From contig JADJUV010000172.1 in NCBI GenBank assembly GCA_016716885.1, positions 62,001-126,000 on the forward strand: DNA of 64,000 nucleotides, in the 5' to 3' direction. A model generated the notes under the pieces. That model was given only the letters and a program-made list of their open reading frames with translations, ran no database searches and was not told the DNA's origin. The stretch comes from Candidatus Trichofilum aggregatum. Its GTDB lineage: Bacteria > Chloroflexota > Anaerolineae > Promineifilales > Promineifilaceae. The position numbers and the translations under genes were made by a program. Within the stretch, counting starts at the first letter, position 1. Every line of letters starts with the position of its first letter. This document shows, piece after piece, positions 47,255 to 56,565 of the stretch.

Positions 47255-48832
47255 ATGACCGTTTTCCTCGCTTCCCTCTCCATTCTCTTCATGTTGCTTT
47301 TGCCCATCGGTTTAGCCATGGCCTGGCGTCGGCGGGTGGCAGTGCCCTGGAGCTATTTCTGTGTCGGCATCCTCACCTTCGTGGGTTCGCAGGTCGTGCA
47401 TATCCCCCTGAACAACTGGCTCACTGATCTGGGCCTGCTGGACCCGACGGTGGAAGCAGGGCCAATCTGGGTACGCACCATCTTGCTGTTAGGATTGACG
47501 GCGGGGTTGTGCGAGGAAGTCGCCAGGGCGGTTGGTTATTGGTTATTGGCCCGGCGCGGCAAAGGGCAGGGTATAGGTGATAGTGTTATGTTGGGGCTGG
47601 GGCATGGGGGAATTGAGGCGATGGTGTTTGGGGCCGTGTTGACGGCCGCTTCCCTTACGTCGTTGCTGGCCTTACAGGGGCAAGACCTGGACAGCCTCGG
47701 CCTGCCCGCCGACCAACTTGAGGGGGTGCGTGTGCAACTGGCACAGTTGACAGCCACCCCCTGGGCGATTTTTTTGCCTGCCTGGGAACGGTTGGTGGCG
47801 ATTGGTTTGCACGTTACGTTGTCCGTGGTCGTCTGGCTGGCCTTCCGGCGGCGTAACGCGGCTTATGTCCTGCTGGCGATTCTCTGGCACATGGCGGTAG
47901 ATGCCGGATTGGTGGCTTCACTTCGCTTTATTGATACTACCTGGCAGTTAGAACTTCTCTTCACGTTGATTACCATTCCGGGCCTGGTGTGGGTGTGGCG
48001 GCTGTGGCAGAAAGAGACGAAAGAAGGGCGGGTGGCCGCGGCCGCGCCGATGCCTGTCCGGTCCTCACTCTCCCTGTGGGGCACAGCCATCCGCAAAGAG
48101 CTGCTCCAACAATGGCGCACGCGGCGTGTCTTGGTGATCAGTGCCGTCTTCTTCGTCTTTGGCCTGATGTCTCCCTTGCTGGCCTATGCCACCCCCCAAC
48201 TTCTCAGTAGCCTGGAAGGGGCAGAACAGTTCGCCCAGTTAATTCCCACCCCCACTACCGCTGATGCTGTGGGTCAATACATCAAAAACATCACCCAGTT
48301 TGGTTTTATCCTGGCGGTGCTGTTTGGCATGGGGGCGGTCGCTGGGGAGAAAGAATTGGGCACAGCGGCCATGATTTTGAGCAAACCATTACCACGCTGG
48401 GCCTTTGTTTTGAGTAAATTTGTGGCGCAATCGCTCATTTACCTGTTGGCCTTTGCCATCGCGGCGGTGGGGGCCTACTACACCTGGATTTTGTTTGAGC
48501 CGCTCAACCTGGGGGCGTTTTTGCTGGGCAACGGCCTGTTGCTCATCTGGCTCCTCACCTTCGCGGCCGCGACGCTGTTGGCGAGTGTGATGGCAAAAAG
48601 TACCGGTGCGGCCGCGGGGTTAGCTTTATTAGCGGCAGTCATCTTGCTCCTTGGGGGAGGTTTGCCCAAGGTAGGCCCGTTGTTCCCGGGTGGGTTGGTG
48701 GCCTGGGCCAGTACCTTGGGGCTAGATGGCGTGGTCGCGGCCGCGAACGGGGGTGCGCTCACCGCCAGCCTCATGCTCATTCTCGTCTCTCTGCTAACGG
48801 CGGTCGCCCTATTTGAAAACCAGGAACTATGA
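47255..48832 (+). CDS. YhfC-type intramembrane protease fused to ABC-2 permease
   Basis: 525 residues in two parts. Residues 1-265 form a YhfC-like glutamic intramembrane protease: GLCEEVARAVGYWLLARRGK carries the Glu-Glu pair, and GLGHGGIEAMVFGA and LWHMAVDAGL supply the His/Glu residues of the family. After the Ala-rich linker RVAAAAPMPVR (a GCGGCCGC site) comes an ABC-2 type permease (about 280-525) with RKELLQQWRTRRVLVISAVFFVFG and six membrane helices, including GMGAVAGEKELGTAAMILSKPLPRW. The ATPase is upstream. Proteases of this fold sit beside export systems, but a fusion is unusual; function is inferred. Confidence 0.85.
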   Translation: MTVFLASLSILFMLLLPIGLAMAWRRRVAVPWSYFCVGILTFVGSQVVHIPLNNWLTDLGLLDPTVEAGPIWVRTILLLGLTAGLCEEVARAVGYWLLARRGKGQGIGDSVMLGLGHGGIEAMVFGAVLTAASLTSLLALQGQDLDSLGLPADQLEGVRVQLAQLTATPWAIFLPAWERLVAIGLHVTLSVVVWLAFRRRNAAYVLLAILWHMAVDAGLVASLRFIDTTWQLELLFTLITIPGLVWVWRLWQKETKEGRVAAAAPMPVRSSLSLWGTAIRKELLQQWRTRRVLVISAVFFVFGLMSPLLAYATPQLLSSLEGAEQFAQLIPTPTTADAVGQYIKNITQFGFILAVLFGMGAVAGEKELGTAAMILSKPLPRWAFVLSKFVAQSLIYLLAFAIAAVGAYYTWILFEPLNLGAFLLGNGLLLIWLLTFAAATLLASVMAKSTGAAAGLALLAAVILLLGGGLPKVGPLFPGGLVAWASTLGLDGVVAAANGGALTASLMLILVSLLTAVALFENQEL

Positions 48833-48833
48833 A

Positions 48834-49826
48834 ATGTGGTCTACAACCAGCCTCTCTAAAACCCTCATTACCGCCAGCCAGGCTCAAACGTTAGTCACCG
48901 CCGCCTTTGGCGCGGCCGCGACCATCCATACCTTCACCGAACTCACCGACGGCTTTTTCAACGCTGCTTACGCTATCACCCTGGCCGATGGTTTACAAAC
49001 GGTCCTGAAAATAGCCCCACCCCCCACCGTCCGCGTTTTGCGGTACGAACGAAACCTCGCGGCCGCGGAAGTGGCCGCCCTACGTCTGGTCAAACAGCAG
49101 ACGACGGTGCCCGTGCCTACCGTCTACGCCTACGACGACACCGGTCAGCAGTTGCCCAGCCCCTACTTCTTCATGTCCTTTGTGCCCGGTACACCGTACC
49201 ATCACCTGCGCCCGGCCCTCGCCCTCACCACCCAGGCCCAGATTGATCACACCATAGGCCACTATCTGCGGCAGATGAACGACCTGACCGGGCCAGCCTT
49301 TGGGTATGGCACGCCCGATGGCTGGCGCGAATCATCTTGGAAGACCACTTTCCTGACCATGTTGCATGATGTTTTGACAGATGGCGAAGAGGCGGGAGTG
49401 GTTTTGCCGCGCCCGTATCCAGTTCTACGCCAGCAGTTAGAGCAACTCGCTCCGGCCCTGGATGAGGTGACAACGCCCCATTTTGTGCATTGGGATTTGT
49501 GGGATGGCAATGTTTTGGTAGACCCGGTCACCCATGAGATAACCGGGCTTATTGATTTTGAGCGGGCGTTGTGGGGGGATCCGCTGATGGAAGCGCAGTT
49601 CCGTACCTGGCAGGCGGGCAGTGCGGTTGACCAGGGGTATGGTCACTCGTTGTTAACCACCGCGAGCGCACAGCAACGGCGGCTCCTTTACAACATTTAT
49701 CTGTACCTGATCATGATTATCGAGTGTACGTATCGCCAATATGCCACGCCGGAGCAGGAGAATTGGACGCGGCCGCAGTTAGACCATGATCTAGAGCGGC
49801 TAGACGAACTGCTGGTCAAACATTAG
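48834..49826 (+). CDS. APH-family phosphotransferase
   Basis: 330 residues from the ATG at 48834, two bases after the permease stop, so translation is probably coupled. The Brenner motif FVHWDLWDGNVLVD near residue 220 and the metal Asp in GLIDFERALWGD are intact. VPVPTVYAYDD and YFFMSFVPGTPYHHL are the usual N-lobe features. It transfers phosphate to a small hydroxyl compound; an antibiotic or a metabolite are equally possible. The location after an exporter suggests resistance or detoxification, which is inference. Confidence 0.88.
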   Translation: MWSTTSLSKTLITASQAQTLVTAAFGAAATIHTFTELTDGFFNAAYAITLADGLQTVLKIAPPPTVRVLRYERNLAAAEVAALRLVKQQTTVPVPTVYAYDDTGQQLPSPYFFMSFVPGTPYHHLRPALALTTQAQIDHTIGHYLRQMNDLTGPAFGYGTPDGWRESSWKTTFLTMLHDVLTDGEEAGVVLPRPYPVLRQQLEQLAPALDEVTTPHFVHWDLWDGNVLVDPVTHEITGLIDFERALWGDPLMEAQFRTWQAGSAVDQGYGHSLLTTASAQQRRLLYNIYLYLIMIIECTYRQYATPEQENWTRPQLDHDLERLDELLVKH

Positions 49827-49983
49827 CAAGGCAGGCAAAACATAACTGCCAACATAACTTTGGTTAGACGCTAACCGGGTTATTCCCCCTATCATATACC
49901 CGTAATGTACAAATTTAACGCCCTTTTGGTGGGGCTTTTTGGGGCCAGACCGGTGCGAAGTGTGGCCCCAGGTGGACTGCCTT

Positions 49984-50934
49984 ATGAAACCAACTTCTGT
50001 TGATCAACCTCAAGAAACCATTACTTCTCGCCCGGTGGCGCCTGAAGATTACGAGCGGATTCGGCTTCTGTTGCTGGAGACGCTGGCTATTGCCCCGCTG
50101 GGTTTTAACTGGGATATTCGTCGCTGGGAAGGTAAATGCTGGTACGATGAAAATAAGACCGGCAACCCGGACTGGTACAAAAACAGCCAGTTGTGGCAAA
50201 CCAGCGCCGGGCAACTCGTCGGCCTGGCGCACCCGGATGGCCTGGGATTCCCGTACCTGGAGCTGCACCCAGATTACCGCTACCTGGAAGCGGAGATGAT
50301 TACCTGGGCGGAAGCGAATTTAACTGAACCGCACCCGGACAATCGCGGCCGCAGAATCCAGTTTTTTGTCTACGATTATGATGTGTACCGTCAACATCTG
50401 CTGACCGAACGGGGGTACCAAAAAATGAGTTACGGTGGAGTTATCCGCCACATGCGGTTGGGGCGACAGGTATTGCCGCGGCCGCAAATAGCCCCTGGTT
50501 ACACCCTACGTACCACCAACCCTGAAGACATCCAGGACGCCCAACAGATAGCCGATCTGCTAAACGCCGCTTTCAACCGCACCTTCCACAATGCGCAGGA
50601 ATACCAGCAATTCACCCGCCAGGCTACCTGCTTCCATCGCGAACTAGACCTGGTAGCCGTGGCCCCGGATGGCCGGTTTGCCGCCTACGTGGGTATTCCT
50701 TATGATGAATTCAACCGGCGCGGCATGTTTGAGCCGGTCTGCACCCACCCCGACCATCGCCAAAAGGGGTTGGCGAAGGTGTTGATGCAAGATGGTCTGC
50801 ACCGCCTGCGAGAGTGGGGGGCTACGGCTGTGGTGGTAGAAACGGGTGATATGGTTCCGGCTAACCTGTTGTATACCAGCATGGGTTTTACCGAAATGGT
50901 CAAAGGGAGTTACTGGTTACGTGAGTGGGCCTAA
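49984..50934 (+). CDS. GNAT acetyltransferase with tandem domains
   Basis: 316 residues. An N-terminal GNAT-like half (about 12-155) lacks a clear CoA loop. The C-terminal half has MFEPVCTHPDHRQKGLAKVLMQDGLHRL, containing the acetyl-CoA loop, and NLLYTSMGFTE near the end. ATG chosen at 49984 since the upstream in-frame sequence is poorly protein-like. It acetylates an unknown amine. It follows the phosphotransferase on the same strand but after a gap of 157 bp with a weak hairpin, so it may be a separate unit. Confidence 0.88.
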   Translation: MKPTSVDQPQETITSRPVAPEDYERIRLLLLETLAIAPLGFNWDIRRWEGKCWYDENKTGNPDWYKNSQLWQTSAGQLVGLAHPDGLGFPYLELHPDYRYLEAEMITWAEANLTEPHPDNRGRRIQFFVYDYDVYRQHLLTERGYQKMSYGGVIRHMRLGRQVLPRPQIAPGYTLRTTNPEDIQDAQQIADLLNAAFNRTFHNAQEYQQFTRQATCFHRELDLVAVAPDGRFAAYVGIPYDEFNRRGMFEPVCTHPDHRQKGLAKVLMQDGLHRLREWGATAVVVETGDMVPANLLYTSMGFTEMVKGSYWLREWA

Positions 50935-51059
50935 ACTGAACCGTCACGCCTGGTATTTCTCCCTTCCTGCCACGAAGGGGGTAGGGGGATAGGCGAATCA
51001 GCCCATTAACCGATTAAAAATTTAAACGATAGATGGTCAGATAATCATTTGGCGTTTCG

Positions 51060-51117
51060 TTCGTAGTGACCGCTTTAGCGGGCTGATACTAGCCCGCTAA
51101 AGCGGTCACTACAAACA
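51060..51117. repeat. Palindromic repeat IR-A, copy 3
   Basis: Arms of the GTAGTGACCGCTTTAGCGGG type with a short loop. It lies between the converging GNAT and lipoprotein genes and could end both transcripts. Confidence 0.9.
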
Positions 51118-51153
51118 AAAAAACTATACAAGAAGCGTCGGCAACGTATCCCC

Positions 51154-51780
51154 TCAGCCATCTGTTTGGGCAGTGGCGGGAATGTCGCCGGGCTGGCACT
51201 CTTGTTGGAAGAAGGCCCAGGCATTGCAAGCACTGGCATCAGGAAAGACACAAGCTCCACACTGGCGGCCATCGGCCTGGGTACGGATTTCATACTGGTA
51301 GCCTTGTTCGGTGCAGTACGCGGCCGCGGCGTTGACCAACTCGGCGCGCATTTCTGATTCAAGACCGGTGTCTAAGACGCGGCCGCGGGTATTCACCGTG
51401 GCCTGCCAACAAAAACCGGTCATCTTGTCCCCCAGTGTCACATGGTACTGGGTATCATCCCCCTCATCCAGGGCATAAGAGACCGTCATCAAACAATCTT
51501 CCGCCTTAAACCGAAAAACAGTGAACCCCTCTGGGGCGGAACCCGGTAAGGTGCGCCACTTAATTCCGGCTGGGGGGACACATTCATTGACCCCGTCTCG
51601 CAGATAATCCAGGACGGATTCACGGGCGGCTACCACATCGGCGGGTGCTTCCGGTGTTGCCGTGGGCATAGTGTTGGTAGTCGCTTCGTTGGCGGCCGTG
51701 GTGCAACCCCCTAAAACAACCACCAGCCAGACAGCCACGATAATTACCAGAAAAATGAAGAACGGTTTGCGCTGAGACAT
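51154..51780 (-). CDS. DUF333 lipoprotein
   Basis: 208 residues from the ATG at 51780, with GGGAGGT upstream. The signal sequence FFIFLVIIVAVWLVVVLGGC has a lipobox with Cys near residue 28. A middle domain (about 55-155) is unrecognised. The C-terminal 50 residues (AAAYCTEQGYQYEIRTQ, then CGACVFPDASACNAWAFFQQEC) match DUF333, with six Cys that may pair outside the cell. It is a membrane-attached surface protein of unknown function, downstream of an XRE-cupin regulator. Confidence 0.85.
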   Translation of the reverse strand: MSQRKPFFIFLVIIVAVWLVVVLGGCTTAANEATTNTMPTATPEAPADVVAARESVLDYLRDGVNECVPPAGIKWRTLPGSAPEGFTVFRFKAEDCLMTVSYALDEGDDTQYHVTLGDKMTGFCWQATVNTRGRVLDTGLESEMRAELVNAAAAYCTEQGYQYEIRTQADGRQCGACVFPDASACNAWAFFQQECQPGDIPATAQTDG

Positions 51781-51796
51781 AATTGACCTCCCGCCC

Positions 51797-52405
51797 TCAG
51801 GCGAAGGTTTGTGGCGTTGCCGCCAGATGAAGCGGCCGCGCCAGGTGACTGCCTTCTGAGGCATGGAAAACGAGCATGAGTTGAGCCACGTTAGCCGTGT
51901 CATTATGAAAGCAATGAGCCTGGGTGGCCTGAAATAACAGACTGAACCCCTGAACCAACCGGTAATCTTGCCCTCCCACATAATAAACAATCTCCCCTTC
52001 TAAACAGTAAACCAGCTCTTCACCCGGATGGCTGATCGGTTGATCCAGATTATTGGCGCCGGGAGCTACGGTTAACAAAAACGGTTCTAATTGTTGATTG
52101 CGTAGCCCTAACCCCAAACTTTCCAGGGTAATGCCGTTTGCCTCAGAGCGGAGCCGGGTCTGTGGCTGTACAAATACGACAGTCTGTTCTTGAGGATCTT
52201 CAAAGAAACTGGTAATAGGCACACCTAGGGCGGTAGCCAGGTGGTGCAGGGAGGAGACGGTGGGGGAATTCTCGCCTCGTTCGATGAGGCTGATGGCGTT
52301 GATGGAGAGGCCACAACGTTCAGCGACAGCCCGCAAGGATAAGCCCTGCCGCTCGCGGATGGTACGGATGCGCTGACCGACATTTGGTTCTATAGGTGAC
52401 ATCAT
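51797..52405 (-). CDS. XRE-cupin transcription regulator
   Basis: 202 residues. The helix-turn-helix (IRTIRERQGLSLRAVAERCGLSINAISLIERGENSPTVSSLHHLATALG) is XRE type, and the cupin (about 95-190) has ISHPGEELVYCLEGEIVYYVGGQDYRL. Such regulators sense small metabolites. It is 16 bp upstream of the lipoprotein gene and probably in one operon. ATG pairs at 52405 and 52402 are both possible, with AGGAA upstream. Confidence 0.92.
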   Translation of the reverse strand: MMSPIEPNVGQRIRTIRERQGLSLRAVAERCGLSINAISLIERGENSPTVSSLHHLATALGVPITSFFEDPQEQTVVFVQPQTRLRSEANGITLESLGLGLRNQQLEPFLLTVAPGANNLDQPISHPGEELVYCLEGEIVYYVGGQDYRLVQGFSLLFQATQAHCFHNDTANVAQLMLVFHASEGSHLARPLHLAATPQTFA

Positions 52406-53019
52406 TTCCTGTTTTGACTTTTTTAGTGCTGAATAATTGACTAAATTTTACCATAATAATGTGTGACTGTACAGTAAAATGGTAAACTGTTGGCGAGGTA
52501 ATTTTGGGGCGAGGGTGGGGAAACCGCGGCCGCGGCCAATAACGCTACCCTACAACTACTTTCCACCAGTCAGTTCCCCCTTTCTAGGAGCAGGGTACTA
52601 GAAGAAATAGTTCAGCAGGTTCAAGAAAAAACGGTAGTTTTCGTTAAGATTTAAGATGGTTATTTGGCGAAGACAACGAAAGTTCTCCTCGTTGTCAGGT
52701 CGCTTGAAACGCACATATAAAAAATGATGGGGGTCTTTGGGATTTCGCTGGGGGATCGGTACTGGTGGGAATTGGTGGGGCTGGCCGTGTGCCTGCCCAC
52801 TTGCTAGAGGGCAACCACAAGGGTTGTCCCTACAGCCAAAATGTTTTTCTTAACAGCTATAGTAAGAATGCTACTGGTGGGTTTAGAGGCGATGTGGAGA
52901 TGGGATTTATCAGTTTCAGCCAATCGCCCATCAATTTGAACCCTTTTGCACTTTAGTTCGTTAAATAATAGTAATAGGACTGATTTCCTACTGAACTTAG
53001 ACTGTATCTTCTCAACGAC
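52406..53019. other. Gene-free stretch
   Basis: No gene seen. It contains one intergenic GCGGCCGC (52526) and AT-rich DNA after the regulator (TAATAATGTGTGACTGTACAG near 52455), which is a likely promoter zone for the regulator. Confidence 0.5.
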
Positions 53020-53236
53020 TGATGTAGGGTTTGGGTAACCGCAACGGTAAGCCCCTAAGACAGGCTCAAGGTCTGTCATTACTGGGGAGAAGATACTCGA
53101 CATGGCGAAGTGCAAGCACAGTAACCCCTGTTTGCCATGTCTCCCACTATTATTGTCCGCACATGATTTATGTATCTCCTCTTGCGTAAAGAGGAGTGCT
53201 TCAAGTTGTCCTAAAACCGACCGGCGTTCGGTTTAA
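53020..53236 (+). promoter_or_regulatory. Structured leader before the EPS locus
   Basis: Successive hairpins are seen: GGGTAACCG/CGGTAAGCCC near 53035, GACAG/CTGTC near 53061, GACATGGC 53100-53107 with GCCATGTC 53135-53142 (bordered by GGGGAG/TCCC), CTCCTCTT/AAGAGGAG near 53176, and AAACCGA/TCGGTTT near 53214. It lies 106 bp before the first EPS-locus gene. It could be a riboswitch or attenuator. It does not fit GEMM-I consensus to my eye; class unknown. Confidence 0.45.
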
Positions 53237-53341
53237 GATGCCCTTTTGACGGCAAGTTCTGTTTGGGTCAAACAGCATCTTCTCAACTGATTATTCAATG
53301 AAAGGAATGACCGTGAGTAGGATAAAGGAGTAAAAGACAGG

Positions 53342-54256
53342 ATGAAACAACTGAATTGGTCGGTGGCCAAGTTATTGATTGGGTTGGCTGTTTTCTTCAA
53401 TATCGAGCGGGTAGATTTCAGTTTGAACAACACGAGCAACACGATTGATATCCATTCGTTTGTTTATGTTCTGAGCCTGGCCGCCGTTTTGAGCATTATT
53501 TTTATTCCTTTTCTGTCCCGCCTACCATTCTCTAGCTTGGCTCTTCTATGGTTTTTTGTCTTCCTAAATTTCAAGATATTGCTAAGCTATGAACGACCCC
53601 TCTTGGGCGGGGTGTTTACCTATTTATCGCTTACAGAGGTCGCATTTTTGATTCTGCTGGTGTACCAGGCGCGTGAAGTTGTGGAGGTGCGGGATGAATT
53701 ATCCAGAATGGCCGAATATGTGACTCTGGCAAATACTGGTATGCATTTACCGCAATTAGATGAGGCTGGATCAAAGATTCGGCGGGAGATGACCCGCAGT
53801 CGTTACTATCATCGGGCTTTGAGTGTGATTGTGGTTAAACCAGACCAGCGCACTCTGAATTTGTCTGAACCCCAGTTAATGAAAGAAATTCAGAAGAGTG
53901 TGGCCGGGCGGCGTATGGCGGCCAAATTATCGGAACTGTTGGGGGAACAGCTTCGGGTGGTAGATACGGTTTTAGAAGATCGGGAAAATGGGGCGTTTGT
54001 CATCCTGTGCCCTGAGCTGGATGCCAAAGGAACGATTTTGTTGACCGAACATATTCGCCATGCGGTAACGGATAATCTGGCCCTTAATGTCCAGTGTGGC
54101 ATGGCCTCGTTTCCTGATGAAGCGGTGACCTTTGAATCCCTGGTTTCAGAAGCCTACCGCAAGCTGAAGTCCGCGGCCGCGGACAGTTCCGCTGGTGCCA
54201 TAGACAATTCTGCTGTGCCCATCCCCTCAGAGATGTTGCAAGCAATGGGCGATTAG
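53342..54256 (+). CDS. Membrane protein with degenerate GGDEF domain
   Basis: 304 residues with AAGGAG upstream. Four membrane helices occupy about residues 8-110 (for example FVYVLSLAAVLSIIFIPFLS). A short coiled region (REVVEVRDELSRMAEYV) leads to a GGDEF-like fold at about 145-275. RYYHRALSVIVVK is the first strand, and VLEDRENGAFVILCPE holds the GGDEF hairpin position as RENGAF. LNVQCGMASFPDEAVTFESLVSEAYRKLK is the last part. The catalytic GGDEF is lost, so it cannot make c-di-GMP by the known mechanism and may be a sensor or scaffold. It heads the EPS locus. Confidence 0.75.
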   Translation: MKQLNWSVAKLLIGLAVFFNIERVDFSLNNTSNTIDIHSFVYVLSLAAVLSIIFIPFLSRLPFSSLALLWFFVFLNFKILLSYERPLLGGVFTYLSLTEVAFLILLVYQAREVVEVRDELSRMAEYVTLANTGMHLPQLDEAGSKIRREMTRSRYYHRALSVIVVKPDQRTLNLSEPQLMKEIQKSVAGRRMAAKLSELLGEQLRVVDTVLEDRENGAFVILCPELDAKGTILLTEHIRHAVTDNLALNVQCGMASFPDEAVTFESLVSEAYRKLKSAAADSSAGAIDNSAVPIPSEMLQAMGD

Positions 54257-54359
54257 CCCACTCACCTCGTAACCGTTCAGCCAGAAAGGTCCACCTTTCC
54301 TGGCATCCATTGGGGGGGAATGAACGCTTACATTGGATCATTCAAATCGGGAGGAAGTC

Positions 54360-55118
54360 ATGATTAATTACCCTAGCAAAAATTCATTTACCTCACGCTA
54401 TGAGGAAGTCGTTCCCTCTCACGTGATTTCATCGTTAATGATCTCGGCGTTGCCTCGGGTGGCGGCTATGGCCTGGTGGCAGGATGTGCGCCCTGAAAAT
54501 AGTTTATTACGCGGCCGCGCCTATCGCCGGGCTAAACGTCTCATGGACATATGCCTGGTAGCCATCTCCTTACCCGTTCTTTTGCCCCTGTTCCTTATGT
54601 GCGCCGCGTTGATCGCCATTGAGTCACCCGGTGCGCCGGTCGTTTTTAAGCAGAAACGCACCGGTAAAGGGGGCCATCCTTTTCTCATGTACAAATTTCG
54701 TACCATGGTTCCCAATGCCGAAGAACTCAAAAAGGAATTGGCTCATCTGAACGAGTTGCAATGGCCTGATTTTAAAATTTCCAATGATCCCCGCATCACC
54801 CGGGTGGGTCGTATCCTACGCAAAACCAGCCTGGATGAACTGCCCCAACTGCTGAATGTATGGTTCGGTGAAATGAGCCTGGTGGGGCCACGTCCCACTT
54901 CTTTCTCTCCAGAAACGTATGAATTATGGCAAACGGAACGGTTGGATGTTCTACCTGGTGTCACTGGTTTGTGGCAGATTTTGGGGCGGGGTTCGATGGA
55001 GTTTGATGAGCGAGTGCGCCTGGATGTGGCTTATATCGAACGGCGCTGTTTGTGGCTAGATATGCAAATTTTTGTGCGCACGTTTACGGCTGTTCTGCAA
55101 CAGCGGGGGGCCTGTTAA
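54360..55118 (+). CDS. Initiating sugar-phosphate transferase
   Basis: 252 residues from the ATG at 54360, with GGGAGGAAG upstream. It is of the bacterial sugar transferase (WcaJ/PssY) class: one membrane helix (MDICLVAISLPVLLPLFLMCAALIAIE), then KQKRTGKGGHPFLMYKFRTMVPNAEE, RITRVGRILRKTSLDELPQLLNV and LVGPRPTSF with the DELPQ and GPRP signatures. It links the first sugar phosphate to undecaprenyl phosphate at the inner membrane. The stop overlaps the ATG of the next gene. Confidence 0.94.
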   Translation: MINYPSKNSFTSRYEEVVPSHVISSLMISALPRVAAMAWWQDVRPENSLLRGRAYRRAKRLMDICLVAISLPVLLPLFLMCAALIAIESPGAPVVFKQKRTGKGGHPFLMYKFRTMVPNAEELKKELAHLNELQWPDFKISNDPRITRVGRILRKTSLDELPQLLNVWFGEMSLVGPRPTSFSPETYELWQTERLDVLPGVTGLWQILGRGSMEFDERVRLDVAYIERRCLWLDMQIFVRTFTAVLQQRGAC

Positions 55119-56410
55119 TGACCAGGAAGATAGCCTATGTGATGTCGCGCTTTCCCCACCTTCCAGAGACGTTTATCTTGCGTGAGATGAACGAACTGGA
55201 GAAACAAGGCTGGAACATTGCCTTGTACCCACTGGTGCGGCAAAAGCAATCTGTCATCCATGAGGAAGCAAAACCGTGGCTGAATCGGGTGCATCATGAT
55301 GCTTTTGTATCCGGGCGTGTCTTGTGGAGTAATGGGCAGGCGCTGGGACAGCATCCTCTGGCCTATGCCAAATTATGGACGACCATGATGCATGAAAACA
55401 GGCATAACCTGAACTTGCTGGTGCGGGCACTGGCTCTGTTTCCGAAGGCGGTCGTCGCGGCCGCGGACATGCAAGCCGCTGGTATCACCCACATTCACGC
55501 CCACTACGCCACCCACCCGGCCCTCTTTGCCTGGCTCATCCACCAACTGACCGGCATTACCTACAGCATCACCGTTCATGCCCATGATATTTTTGTGCGC
55601 ACCGCCATGCTTGCCACCAAACTGCGCTCGGCCAGCTTCATTGCGGCTATCTCAGACTATAACCGGAACTACCTGGCGCAAAAGGTAGGCTCCTGGGTTC
55701 AGGATAAGACTTACATTATTCGGTGTGGTATCGACCAGGGGCAATACCAACCCCGCCTCATGCCTGCCCTGCCAGACGAGCCGCTGGACATTATCAATGT
55801 GGGCAGTCTCCAACCCTACAAAGGACAGCGCTATCTCATTGAAGCCTGTGCTCTGTTACAAACACAAGGAATCCCATTCCGTTGCCGCATCATTGGCGGT
55901 GGTGAGGAGCAACCTCAGTTGCAAGCGCTCATTGAGCAATTGCACCTGGGCGAGCAGATAACGTTGTTAGGGCCGCTGCCCCAAAATGAGGTTGCGGCTC
56001 TTTTGCCCACGGCCAACTGTTATGTGCAACCCAGCATCGTGACCGCAACGGGCAAAATGGAAGGGATTCCTGTGGCCCTTATGGAAGCGCTGGCCTGCCG
56101 TTTGCCGGTGGTGGCTACCCATCTGTCTGGTATGCCCGAACTGGTGCGACCCGGTGAAACCGGCTGGCTGGTTCCGCCAGCGGATGCTCCGGCGTTGGCG
56201 GGTGCGATGGCCGCTGTTTTCGCCTCACCGAACGAGAGTTTTGCCCTGGCGACAGCCGGACATGATCTGGTAATGCAGCAATTTCACCTACAGAAAAATG
56301 TCAGCCTGTTGGCTGAACTACTCACTCATTACGCGGGTCGGTCAACGTACGCTAACCAGGCAACGTCGGTCGTCTTTCCACCCCAACTGGCTTCCGATCA
56401 TCAGCCGTAA
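55118..56410 (+). CDS. GT4-family glycosyltransferase
   Basis: 430 residues from the ATG at 55118 overlapping the preceding stop (TAATG). Two Rossmann domains. IAYVMSRFPHLPETFILREM marks the N domain. DIINVGSLQPYKGQRYLIEACA, and the ExxxxxE-type donor site VTATGKMEGIPVALMEALACRLPVVATHLSGMPELV, mark the C domain. It is retaining and adds a sugar to the lipid-linked chain in the cytoplasm. Donor and acceptor are not predictable. Confidence 0.93.
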   Translation: MTRKIAYVMSRFPHLPETFILREMNELEKQGWNIALYPLVRQKQSVIHEEAKPWLNRVHHDAFVSGRVLWSNGQALGQHPLAYAKLWTTMMHENRHNLNLLVRALALFPKAVVAAADMQAAGITHIHAHYATHPALFAWLIHQLTGITYSITVHAHDIFVRTAMLATKLRSASFIAAISDYNRNYLAQKVGSWVQDKTYIIRCGIDQGQYQPRLMPALPDEPLDIINVGSLQPYKGQRYLIEACALLQTQGIPFRCRIIGGGEEQPQLQALIEQLHLGEQITLLGPLPQNEVAALLPTANCYVQPSIVTATGKMEGIPVALMEALACRLPVVATHLSGMPELVRPGETGWLVPPADAPALAGAMAAVFASPNESFALATAGHDLVMQQFHLQKNVSLLAELLTHYAGRSTYANQATSVVFPPQLASDHQP

Positions 56411-56565
56411 TTGCGTTCACTGAAAGAAGCTACGAATTTTTCTGTGGTGGTGTGGCGCTCTTTGCGCCGTTGTGGGCGTTATTGCCACAGACTCATAATT
56501 TTGTGGGTGTTTCCCCTGTGGTTCTGGCATGGTGGCATTAGCCCGAATAGAGACCGAGGATTTTT

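Noticed and set aside
52804..53115. Minus-strand open frame of 103 codons before the EPS locus
   Set aside because: It covers the hairpin-rich leader, has no ribosome site and no family-like pattern.
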